From Azorinus chamasolen (taxonomy: Eukaryota > Mollusca > Bivalvia > Cardiida > Solecurtidae), in assembly GCA_963576725.1 (NCBI GenBank), contig OY755236.1, positions 67,984,379 through 68,048,378 on the forward strand: a DNA stretch of 64,000 bases. Reading direction: 5' to 3'. The notes below the pieces were generated by a model. It had not been told where the DNA came from, made no database searches, and was given only the letters and a program-made list of their open reading frames with translations. The position numbers and the translations under genes were made by a program. Positions 25,101-38,400 of this stretch are shown in pieces; the first letter of the stretch is position 1, and each line of letters starts with the position of its first letter.

Positions 25101-28024
25101 ATATTTGCTAAAAATTGTGTATTTTGACTATTTCCGAATCGATCAAGGTTTTTGAGAAAATATAAACCAGGTGCCATGGTACAAGCTTTTTAAAAAAAAT
25201 ATTGGTCGGTGTCTCATCTGGATCCAAGCTGTTTGCAATTGAAGTACGATGTGATTACCTATGCAAACAGTTTGGGTCCAGATGAGATGCCGTGTGATTC
25301 GGCGTCTCATCTGGATCCAAACTATTTGTTGCTGTGACTATGTTTTTGAAACATAAATGATAAAATTTTAAAACAAATGAAAATTGTAGCAGATGACAGA
25401 GTTAGCAGATGACAGAATTTGACAGCGAAAGAGCTGAATCTTGCTTGTTGCAGCTAGTGATTGATTATGCGTGATTTGTTCAATTTAACTCGTTTAGTGC
25501 CAGGGAGGATGTTCTTCACTTCATTCTCAACACATATTAACCCTTCGCTTGCTATTCACGTCAATATACGTGCCTGTAAATAGTGAAGACCCAGATGAGA
25601 CAGCTCCTGCTGGAGCTGTCTCATCATGGTCTGCACTATTTACAAGTTGATTGTGCAACCAGTGCACTCCACAGCAGTGATTGCACAGCGAAATACTTGT
25701 ACACAGTGAAGATATATGTAATCATACAACATGGTATGTGTAAAGAAGGAGAAATGCATTTAAAAATTTAGCAAGAGAAGGGTTAAGTGCAGTGTCAAAC
25801 AGTTTGGATCCTGATGAGACACCCAGTCAGTTGGCTTCTCATCTGGATTTAATGTTTGCAAAGGTAATTACAGAACCACTCATTCCAGCAAGTAACGAGT
25901 CGCTTCTCGTCATCCGTGGCGGTTACAGGGTTAAGTGTGAATTATTCAATTTAACAGGAATTTATCAATATAGCGAAAGTACTTGACGGGAAAACAGGAA
26001 CCAAATTTCAATACAACACTTCCATAAACAGGCCGATGACATGGCAGCACGAGGAGGAATTATGGACCTACGGATATTGGTATGTACCGGTAAAACGTTT
26101 CGTCATGATGACAATTTCTCATTGCAGAGCTATTCCCATATGTTGTCATGATTAATGAAATTGAATAATTAAATCTCATTTTTAAATATGCATTGCCTTT
26201 AACGCTCTCGCTGCCAGTGTCGCATCTGTGATTACCTATGCAAATAGTTTGGATCCAGATGAGATGCCGAGTAACTCAGCGTCTCATCAGGATTCAAACT
26301 GTTTGTTAATGTCGTAATGATGTTTTAAAAGAATAGGAGAGAACTATAATAAACCAGAGTTTCAGCTACCATTTTATAATCAGGTGGTTGCTTAATGCAG
26401 GACAAAAGTAATTCAGAAAGCTCCTCTACGAGCTTTCTGCATTACTTTTGTCCTGCATTAAGCTACCACCTGCCTCTACCACCATGAATTATATCTCCTT
26501 TAGGTGGTCGCATTAGGTTCTTTTTGGATGATTATGAACAAGGGTACTTTTATCATCGCAGAAACTGTATAATCAGATATGTATTTTCCCATAAGCAAAC
26601 AGATCAGACCTTGATCAGACAGCTCCTACAGGAGCCGTCTGATCAAGGTGTACACTGTTTGCAAATGTGTGAAAAGCGTTTCCATGAAGTAACAGGTATT
26701 ATAGAATTCTATCTTGCATATAATGGTATTTTTAGTTTTGCTGTTGTAAATGAAATTCCATGTATGATACATTCTAAATCTCATTTGTAACCATATTTTT
26801 CCAGGACCGAATAACCTGAATCGGTATAATGACATTTCATCATCGCGGAAAAAGTGTCGAATTCTAAAATTTGTTTGTAATTAATTAAATTGTAATTAAA
26901 TCAAAACAGAATTAACCCTGCTGTAATTTGGACCGTTAATATAATTCGCCACCGATAACGTATATGTAGAGGCTTAACCCCTTCAACGCTGAATTGTCAA
27001 ATTGACTATTCCAAAGGGATTTCTTTTAAAGAAATGAGTAACATGACAAATAGTGCAAACTTTGATGAGAAAGCTCCTCTTGGAACCATCTCATCTGGGT
27101 CTACACTGTTTGCAAAGGACATTAGTGACTCGTTTCACGCACTGAAATGGTATGATCAGGCTAACATAATGGCCTTTCAATCTGAGGAGTTTGCAGAATA
27201 TTTATACAATAACCGAATATACAGTAAAGTCTCGCTAATACGACTACTCATAAGAAGTATAAGTCTGATTTTAAAACTGACCGTAGCTTGATGCAGGACA
27301 AAAATATGAAAAAAGCTCCTATATGAGTATTACTTTGGTCCAGCATTAAGCAAAATCACCTGCTTTTACAGAATAATATGTTAATAAAGTATGCGGTCGC
27401 GTTAACGATATTTTACTGTAGTTTAAAACTATTCGAATATAAGACCAAATGTTGTAATACAAATAACAAATGTGTTGTAACACTGTGGAGGTTATTTTCC
27501 GTTTCACCGCTTATGTTGTACAAAAGCACAACGATAAATAGTGCAGTCCCAGCCCAGACGCCGTCTTTTAAAGGCGGCGTCTGATCATTGTTTTCACTTT
27601 TTGTCTCAATCTCTAGTTCTATAATATCTATGGATAGTTGTTTTTTTAAATTTGTATTTATTTACCCAATTGTTTTTTAAACAAAATTCAATTGCAGACT
27701 ACAATTAGAAATTTGGCACCGAAAACCTTATTGTAGCATGGACGAGCAAGCTACTATCGGTGGAGACGTTTTTACTTAAATGCTATTTTATTACGTTTTG
27801 GACACTAGATGTGACATCATAACTCATACATATATACCACTAGTACTTAATATAAATTTGTCTCAGACTGTCAATTTGTGAAACAAAACAGCAAAGACCC
27901 TGCCAAGAGAGCTCCGGAAGGTTCCGGAACGAGACTTCTGGTTTAGTTCTACGTTGTGTACATATGCCCCTATTAGGGACACAAGACTAAAGTATCCTAA
28001 TTACCCCAAATATTCAGACATCCA

Positions 28025-28082
<58 letters not shown>

Positions 28083-31000
28083 GTCGTACAGCTGTATAAA
28101 TCAGTTTGAGTCCATATTTGCTACTTTGAATTAGCCTGACGTATAAGCAAATAGTAAAGATTCTGATTAAAGGCTCCGAACAACAGCCATTTGATATGGC
28201 TGTCAGTATTGGCCGAAATATTGTTCTGTCCGAAGATATAGGTTAATAAGGGTAACACTGAACACCACCTATATATAAGCCCATGTTATACAAAGTTCAA
28301 CATTTACGGGGTTTTGTATATGTCTTATGGATAGGTACTGGAGCTGGGCAGACCGAGCTGTTAAAGTTCACAGTATTGACGTACAGTCTCATACGGTTAA
28401 CCTGGTACAATCTCCATACTATGGACTAAGAACAGGTACATGAGATTTATAGAGATCAGGTGAAAATGTGTACATGTTTCAATAACGTATACAGTAAACC
28501 TGTCCCATTTCAGTAATGAACTTTATTACTTGACACATCTGACACATCTAGCCGTGTCAGTAGATCTACTATATGAGAACACCTGACTTTAGTGGTCCTT
28601 AGTTTATTTGCTATGGAAACCATTCGTTTAAATCCTATATGTACGTCACCTGCAGAATATTACAGCAGAACCTGTCTTAAGCGAACAGTCATATATTGAA
28701 CATATGAGCGTTAAACAGGTAGTTGCTTAATGTAGGGAAAAAGTAATGCAGACTCTTATAGCAGTTTTCTGCATAACATTTGAACTTCATTCAGCTACCA
28801 CCTGCCTTACAGAACTATAATGAGGCCTGTTTTATGGTCGCTTAAGACAGGTTCTACTGTATACAAGTGAGACAACGGTCATATAGGGAGTGCCAATCAC
28901 AAACACCACCAAATGTGAAATAATTAGAAGGTCAGTTTTGTGCCATGGTTGTTTTAAAACACCTGAAAAGGAGAGAGCAGTCAATATTAAAATACCTGAA
29001 ATCGTGTAACAATGGATTACTGATCGAAGACAGAGTCAGATGCTATTGACAAAATTTCAAATTTCAATAAGGAATCAAGTTCATGACATACCTGTATACA
29101 TTCTTGCTTTTTCATCTCGAATGAAGGTCACTGGGAAGGACACAATCGGAACGTAGGATACACACAGCAAGGTGGCTACTTCCGGTTCCTCAACGTCCTT
29201 GCAGAACTGGATCAACCGGTAAACGTGACGGAAAAGAGGATCGAGAGCAAAATCATCATAATACAATAAACTTCATGAATATTCATGTCAGAAAAAATAA
29301 GATCATGAATATTAATTAGATGACATTTTATAATGACATACGTACATAGAAAATTATGGCTTTGACAGAAATTATGGATACAGATCCATGGTCAAACACT
29401 GCAGATTTTCATCAGATGGCTCCTAAGTCTGATCTTGGTCTATTCTGTTTGCAAAAGCGTCTATATGAAGTGAAAGGGTTATTACACTGTACATAGTCTT
29501 GGTTGCGTGTGTAAACATATGCAACCTGAGAAAACATGGTCTAATGGCATTGCAAACAGTGTAGACAATACAAAACATCATCTCTATGACAAAATCAAGA
29601 TTTACAATGTATGGAAAGGCAGAGAATAAATCAGCTACTCACCGCTACGCGTTCTGAAGAGTTACACGCAATGGAGCCCTTGACATGACGTCGCGTATCT
29701 CTGTTAGCACTGATTACGATGCAATAAGAACCTTTTCCTATGTGAGCGGTACGTGGTATATCGGTGTATTCGCATTATGTAAACTACTCGACACTGTCTC
29801 GGTGAAACGGAAGTAAGGGGTACATTTGAAATTACTAGAACTAATTGGTGCTATAATAGTTTTTACTAAACCCTCTGTTTTACATATTTAGAACTGTTAT
29901 CCCTTTCCCCAATATTAACGTCTATTCACAGATTTGCAAACAGAGTAGATTCAGATCAGCAAAACCAGATCAGACGGATTTTATAAGAACCGTCTGTTCT
30001 GGCCCCAATCTGTAGCTGACTCTTTTTACATAGAAATTCGGTTTATGCATAAGTATGTAGTAACCAAGTTAGCGATTAAAGGCCATCATGGCCCTTTTGT
30101 TATGATTACTATTCATAAAATGACTAATATCATCATGATTTTTAATTTGATCCAATTTTGTTAATGTCACGCCGGACAGTTTGACCTAGCCAGATATTGT
30201 AGAATCAGATCTTTCTGATTGTATATGTATAAGCAAATGGAGCAGACTCTGGTCAGACGGCTCCTAAAGGAGTCCTCTGATCTGGGTCTACTCAATTTGT
30301 AAAGACGCAAAAATGCGTATATATTATGCAAACAAATGAATGTAAAATTGGACTCAAAGCTATTCTCCAATGCAATCTATGATGGAGATTTCTACGAATA
30401 ATGGTTGTATAAAGTACTTATATTTGCACAATTTCTTCAAACGCTGACAATCATTGAACCTGGATGAATAGACTATTGTTTATCTATTTACTCTATAAAT
30501 TTGCCTTCCAAATTCTTTGCAAACATACTAGAACCAGATCTAATGGCTCCTGTAGGAACCGTCCAATCAAGGCCTGCTCTGTTCGCTTATGAAATACGTG
30601 TAATACATATATGATTCTACCGTCCCGGCAATAGCTAACTGTTTTGTGTTTATTTACCGTCATAAAATGTTAGGTTTGTGTCATTAGATCTATCACTTTT
30701 TGGAGTAAAGGGTTAATACAGATATATTATACATATAATACAATGCATACGTTACGGACACTATTTCAGGGTGAATATTACTTAGACAGATCATCGGGCA
30801 ACCTGTATGTGTGGATATCCAACGGAAACGGAAGTGTAAAACCCACAGACGTTGTCTACCTATCACTAATCACTGACTACATTGAGTAAGACAGTTTTAT
30901 AAGCGCCTCTCAGTATCCCTAGTTTGTTTCCGTCGTCATTTTTCCGGTTCTTTAAGTGTTGGTATGAAATTTGTGACTCATTTTAATATCCCAAAATGTG

Positions 31001-34000
31001 AATAAAGGTCAATTCGATCCACTCGTCCGTCTGCCCATTATTTTTTCCATCCTCTCGTCCGTCCATTCGTCCGGCCCTCTATCCATGTCTCCGTAAGTCC
31101 ACTCGTCCGTCTACTCGCCCGTCCGTCAACTCGTCCATCCGTCCGTCAATTCATCCGTCCGTCCACTCATCTGTCAATCAGCCCACTAGCCTCTCCGTCC
31201 ACTACGCATCGGAGTGTGGTTTTAAAAAAGCCAGGGGCCGCATTGCCATCATGGTTGTTTATCGTGGTGCGATACATACGTACATTCAATTTGCTACTGT
31301 ATATGTTTACATTACACCACTTTAATGTTTCAGAGTACAAACTGGAACAGCCAATGTTGTGTTTCGGGATTTTACACTGGAAGCATGTCGAAAGAATGGT
31401 ATACATGCCACTAGCGTTAACAACATCCAGATCCTTGACATGGAGATCAGGAACACAGGTTGATTATCACATATCAGTATTAAATATATCTTCTTATTCC
31501 AGTTAGTTCATTCAGTCCAGGTGGCAAATTTGCGATTGCATTTGAAAACAATCTAGATCCGGGTGAGACGCTGAGTAACTCGAGGTCTCATCAGGATCCA
31601 ACTTGTTGGACACTCTGGTCGCGTTTCTGTAAATACATGCAAGTAATACTTTGTAGAAATAGAAAAAATACAATAGTTAGTGTACATATAATATTCCCAG
31701 AGCTGAATAGGTTAATTTTAACTTATATAACCACACGTAAAGAGAGTAGACCCATGTCAGACAGATCCGGTAGGAGCCGTCTGATAAAGGTCTGCTTAGT
31801 TTGCTTACTATCTATGGGATAAAGTAACACTTGAGTATAAACAGTACAATAACTCTAATGGTTGTGAAAATGGAGAGTGGTGTGACTTTCTGCAACACTT
31901 TACACATGATTATCTTCCATGTTAGCTTCAGTCATAATGCTATACACGTTTCGCTGTGATATTCTTTTTACAACATCGCATTTACTGTTAATATAAGTAG
32001 ACATTATTCTACGTATTCTTGTTTCCGTATAGGGGGCTACAGTATTGCGATAACAGGCCTCAATAAACACTGTCTTGTGTCTCGATGTCTGATACACGAT
32101 GGAGATGGTGGAGTAACGATATCAGGTACACAGTAATTCAAATTACCCTTATTGCATTCAGTATTCGGACAGACAACCTTATACAAATAGCGTATAACCA
32201 GATGCAACTGCTCATAATGTAGCAGTATCATATCGGTCTATGCTATTTGTTATTATGTCAGACTAATGTAAAGTTATCAAAATGGAGAAAAGTTGGCCTA
32301 TTTACATATATAAATGCATGGAGAGGGGAGATCGAGTGTCTGAGTACTTTAGGTAATTCGAGTAACACAATCAAACACTAAATCTTCCCAGTAACCCTTC
32401 CTGAATAATCTTGCTGCGTTTTCGACCTATAATCAAAAGGCGGACGACATTGCAATGCTTTACTAATTCAGGAGGTGTGAGAACCACTTTGGAACCATCA
32501 GGAAATGTTATAATGGACAACATAATTGTCAATTATGCAAGAGAAGCTGCCGTCGGCCATCATGCAGTCTCAGTCACTGGAGTGGCCCATAGTGTTATGT
32601 ATAATCACATATATGGCGGCCAGTATTCGGCAATTTGGTTCATGGTAAGTGAGAACAAATGGGCAATATACAAATAGTCTGTCAGCAGCTAGGAACGTAG
32701 CCTGTGACACGCACTGAAGCACGTGCGTAACATCAGTCTGAAAAGTGAAAACATTATTATGACCAAGGCTAAGGGGGTAGACTTTGATAAACGTTTTGTC
32801 TTGCAATGTAAATCTTAACCCATTCCCTCATATTGACACCTTTTAAGGCCTGTGTAAAAGCCTTAGGATCAAATGCTCTATTTATCACAATGGTTTCAAA
32901 ACCACACAATTCTAAATTTTCCCGAAGGAGCATGCCCTCGGACCATTATAGCCTCGAGACGTACATAACATTTGGATCCAGGTTCGCTCCCGGCAGTATA
33001 CGACCTTCTTGTATACGGTAAAATGGAGCAATTTCAAAATTGTAATACGACCGTTTGGTACATGGGAAGTAACGAATTTCTAACCTGAGCAACACACTCG
33101 ACAGTCGCCGTATTGTTAGTTGGTTCATGCGGATGAGTAGTACCCGAAGTGAACAACTGACATGAATGGAATATAAAGGCACATTCCAGTCAGCATGTTA
33201 CTCTGCTAATATTATTAAGATTTTCAATTTAACCCTTTACCCAACAGATACACCACAGATTAGGCCCAGATCAGACGGCTGCTGTAGGCACCGTATGGTC
33301 GGGTCTATTATGTTTGATTATGAAATAATATACATGTAGTTCTGATTGTGCAAGTTCAGGCATGGCTAACATTCGTGATTATTTGCCATAATAACATCCA
33401 ACTACATTTTGTAATAAGTATTTACGTAGTCGTTGTTCTTTATGAGCATCAATATTCATGTGATTTAAAATGTGATGTGATTTCAAGCGGCTAGCGACCT
33501 CCTCTATTTATTACAATGGTTTCAATATTACACAATTCTAAAGTTTCCTTTTTTTCTCTATGAAATGTTCCTTTTCAATAAACTTGTCCAAAGAGGTTGT
33601 GTCTAAAAATATCCTGTGAGGTAATGGGTTAAAGAACAATATATTGAATGAAAACAGGAATCGTTAAAAGCAGGTGGTTGCTCAATACAGGTAAAAAGTA
33701 ATAAAGAAAGCTCATAAAGATTTTTCTGCATTACGTTTTACCTGCATTAAGCTACACCTACCTTATAGATCCATAATTGTACCTTATGTTGAGGTTCTAA
33801 CTGAACATCCATATTGTGAATAAAGTGTGATTCTCTATGAAGGAGGAAAGGTCGTACTTGTTGTGATTAGCCTGTATGGTTTCTCTCCTATTTTATAGGG
33901 TAACGATAATGTGATGGAGAGCAATCACATCCATCACGTATGTATGAACGCGAGCGACTGTGGAGCACTAATTACAGGCCGCGATTGGACCTCGGTAAGA

Positions 34001-35445
34001 TATGGAAAGGAGGTATTGAACAAAAAAAATGGGAAATACAGTAACGTTAATTTTGTTCAAAATGCCAGTTCTACTGGTCCTACTGTAACGCGGATTTTTC
34101 TACCCTGTTGTTAAATGTTTATAATATTCTCAAGTAGTATAATGTGAAGAAATGACATGGTCGAAAGCGCTCTCTTTCAATGTTTAAGATTTCAATGTGT
34201 ATGACCTATATTGTTACACACATAGGTCTGTAACTTTCAACGATAAATGTTATTGGCAGTACACGAAGAAAATATATACATCCGTACCCAGTGATATCAT
34301 TTTTATTTACCAACTTGTAAGGCTTTACATTTTAGTGATGTGACGGACACAAAATACAAGAGTGTTCGGAGGAACACATGTGTCACCTGCTCGGAGGTGA
34401 CACAAAAACTGCTAATCCACTGGAGTGCAGAGGGGAATAACTTAAAAGTATAATGATTAGTTTAGAAATGACGGCCAAAAAAAAAGACAGTGTAACGAAC
34501 AGACATAAAGACAGGTAGGCGGATAGAGAGACAGACGGACAGACAGGCGGATGAACAGACAGACAATCGGATAGATGGACAGGCAGATGACGGAAAAGTG
34601 ATCCCTTAGTGACACAATGCTTCGCTGCAGGTGAAACAACAATTAGAAATTGAAATGCATGCTACATCTCGACTAACGCTACAGACCTGCATTATATTGA
34701 CATAAAAAGTAACGAAGAATATTCCAAAATAACTAGAGGAGCGAAAATAATCTAAGACCATGCATACATTAAGAAAACAATACAGTCCAGTGAACAGAAA
34801 ACAAACAAATTAAAGAGAAAATGTACATTCGTTATTCATATCACGGCCATTGTCGCTGGTCTCAGTCAGGTTTGACGAGAAGATTCTACTACATTTATTT
34901 GCAAGTCAAACGATTCGGTACCATCGAGCAGTGCTTTTGTAACGAGGTGTTGAAATGGTGTTATTTTGTTGTATTTGTGTAATGCCTTTTTAAATGACCC
35001 CAAGCTTTCAGAATTTAAATACCATGATGATCATGCTTCTATTGTCAATTAAAATTGAAAATGTGTAAAAGTAAATGTGATTACCCCGCTGTGAACAATA
35101 ATGTCGGTTTTTGATTTGATCACTTCCGATTCGATCATGTTTTGAGAAACAATTAAACGAGTGTCAAAAAGCTTGAATCCGGTAAGACACCGGCGTCTCA
35201 TCTGGTTTCAAGCTGTTTTGAAATGTTTTATAATGCATGCTCGTGTTTGGTTCTGTCAGTATTCTCCCCATACATAAGTATGCGAGGGTCTGGAAATTAT
35301 CCCTATAGCAGCATAACATCGGATTCCCCGATGTAAATAACTGCAGTTTAGCAATATCGATCACTGAGTGCTTATATATCCCCCTCTCACTCCTCTATCT
35401 GTATCTCTGTCTCTGTCTCTCTGTCTGTCTCTGTCGGTATGTCTG

Positions 35446-35482
<37 letters not shown>

Positions 35483-38400
35483 CTCTCATACAAAGATTTG
35501 ATCGTTTTAATAAATAACAGTATCATATCTTAGGCAAAGTTGTCTTCAGCTACAACTCATATTGCAATGTCAGGATATGGTTATTGTCCTTTTATTTTAC
35601 CTGTCAAAATGTGAATATTCTTACGTCACTGAAAGGATATATTTAGCTTCAGTAAACCTGTGTTTCAAACGTTTTTCACGAGATCCACAATAAATATACA
35701 TGTACTTGAATAAGCCAAGTAGGAAAGCTTTCATTAGCGGAAACAATCGATATCATCCGAAGCTATATTTATGGCGTGTTCAGCAAGCGTATAATTATTT
35801 TAAAAAATCACATTTAAAATAACAGGACAATAACACCCAGTAATTTGCCAATAATTATATGAAATGCGTAAACACTCTGTTCATAACAGAAGTAAACGGG
35901 TTAAGATGTTTTACGCTTAGATATTTTACTATTACTATTTTCGTCTTAAATATTGCTCTTAGCAATCATCTTCACAAAGAGAAAAAATATCCTTGTGATT
36001 TTCGGCTTTATTCCTATTTGAAATGTTTGTTTTCGACTGTAAAGTCTGAAATAAAATATGTTTATATTAGTCATTTTCAATTTAAGAGAAACGTGATTTA
36101 CGAGAAACTTGTCTGGAATCATAGCATATCAAATTGAATTACGAGCTTGTCGTTTGTTATTACTTTGCTTTTAATTCTGGAAATTATATGCAACAGATAT
36201 GTTTCGTTTAAGTCAACTAATTTCTTTATTCATTTAAGTGCTTTGTCGTCCGTTGTTTTCTTGATTTTCAAAAAGTTCATTCAAGAAGTATTAAATAGTA
36301 TACATGTATATCGTTGATGACAGAAGTTTTGAATTTGTATGCTTTTAAGTATAATATTTTCTAAACACCCATCCAAAAACAGACACATTCAAAAATATTA
36401 TACATACGTTCGTTTACTCGACAGCGTGGAAACCTTATCCGGTACAACATTATTCACAACATACTCCGCCTGGTACCCGGTGCTGATGTCCGCGGAGTCA
36501 TGCTGGATGACCATGCTTCGGGATCCATTATAACAAACAATGTCTTCTTCAAGGTATTGTGTGTGTGTGTGTTTGATTAGTCCAGTTTATTACATTTGCC
36601 GAGATAGGCGATATATTCTAGGACCCCCTTTAGTTATGTGTTTATACCTCTATCGCAAATCGATTCTTACTATACCCAGAATAATGTCCGTACCAAAATA
36701 CTAAATTCGTCATTTCGCCATCAAACCATACATTTCGACTATTCTAAAGAGTGGTCACAACATAGGGTTTGGTGGTGAAATAAAGAAGTTACAGTTGGAA
36801 ATGTTTTAATCTACGCATCTTATTTGGACTTCTGTATACCATTTTAAAAAAGATTTTGATTTAAAACTAACTTCAATTTTCATTTATAAGTTCGTTTATT
36901 GGTTACATACTTCAGCTGTCAATAATAAGTCTTGTGTAACGTTTTCATCATCAATTGCAAATGTGTGACAAAGTTTGCAAACAGTATTGATCCTGATGAG
37001 ACGCCTCGGGTAACAAGATTTTTCTCCAGGGGCCAAACTGTTTGAAACTCTGGCTATGTTTTGTAAAGAAAATGAAAAGCTCCAATGTAAATTAGAGATA
37101 ATATACAGTAAAACCCCTCTAATGCAACCACCAAAAAGGGGCATAATTCACAGTGGCTAGAGGAGCTTTCTGCATATCTTTTGTCCTGCATTAAGCAACC
37201 ACCTGCTTATAAAGACAGCCATGTTTGTTCATTAAGTGGTCACATTAGCGGAGTTTTACTGCATAGGTCGATGACTTTATTTTGATGTTCTTCTTTGCAC
37301 AATGGAATTTGTTCCATGCACGGAAAAACTCTAGGGTATTCCGCCACCTGTAATTAGGTGGACGTCCCGATATGACTGAACTACCATTAAAACGGCATGA
37401 AACTCCGATACAAATAAACAAACAGAGACATTATTAGCAGACGACGTGTGTTTAGCGTCTAAATGTTTATAGATAGTTCTTGCTTGTATAGAATAACGTA
37501 CAAGTCAACATATCCGTCTAGATGGTTATTGATAGTTCCACACCTTACTTGTATAGAATAACATTCACGTCAACATAGCCATCTAAATGTTTAAAGATTG
37601 TTCCACATCTTGATTGTATATAGAATGACGTTCACGTCAACATAGCCGGTGGTAGAGACAACATCGTATCTAACAACACCATGTATGACGCCAACTCTTC
37701 CACTATGCAGGTCGACAGTAGGAAGGTCAATAGTCAAAATAATGGAACCCTGTTCACACGCCTTCGTGTAAGTTCGCTCTCTTGAGAACATGGCACAAAG
37801 TAAATTGCGCAGCATTTGATACCGCTATACAGCTGGATAAAACACTGTTTGAAACAAGCGTAAGTATATAGTTTCACCCACTATTGTGATTATACTCAGC
37901 TTACTAGTGGAACAAAATCTAAATGCTCTCATGTTCTGAATCACATGCTTTTGTATAAGTGCTAAAATAAATATAATTATGTTTAAAGCAAACAAATCAA
38001 AGCTCTGAAATTGTTGAAACATCATTTAAAAAAAATTGACAGAGGTTTATAAGAGGACTATATCTCTAAAGTATCATTCAAATCTGACCCTGGATTTGGA
38101 GAAGATTTCTTAATATTTTTTCTTTATGCTGCCATGAGATTTCCAGAGACACTTTTTTTAACCGCATTACTCCTCATCAGCATTTGACCTAGACTCGCAC
38201 ACACGTCGCAGGGCAGGGACGTATCTACTATTCTGGTTCAAACAGTAGTTAAGTGGTATTTTGCTGTATTGAAAATATGCGATTAGACATATGGATCCGC
38301 TTATGGTGCATTGATACACAAAATGTTAAATCGGACGTGGCACTGGTACGATAGTTAAATCCGATATGCGGCACTTAAGAATTGCTTCCGCCAGTCTAAA

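Noticed and set aside
31167..31406. Minus-strand open frame of 79 codons.
   Set aside because: Antisense to gene A exon 9, whose plus-strand translation has clear family motifs and splice sites.
32570..32806. Minus-strand open frame of 78 codons.
   Set aside because: Antisense to gene A exon 11.
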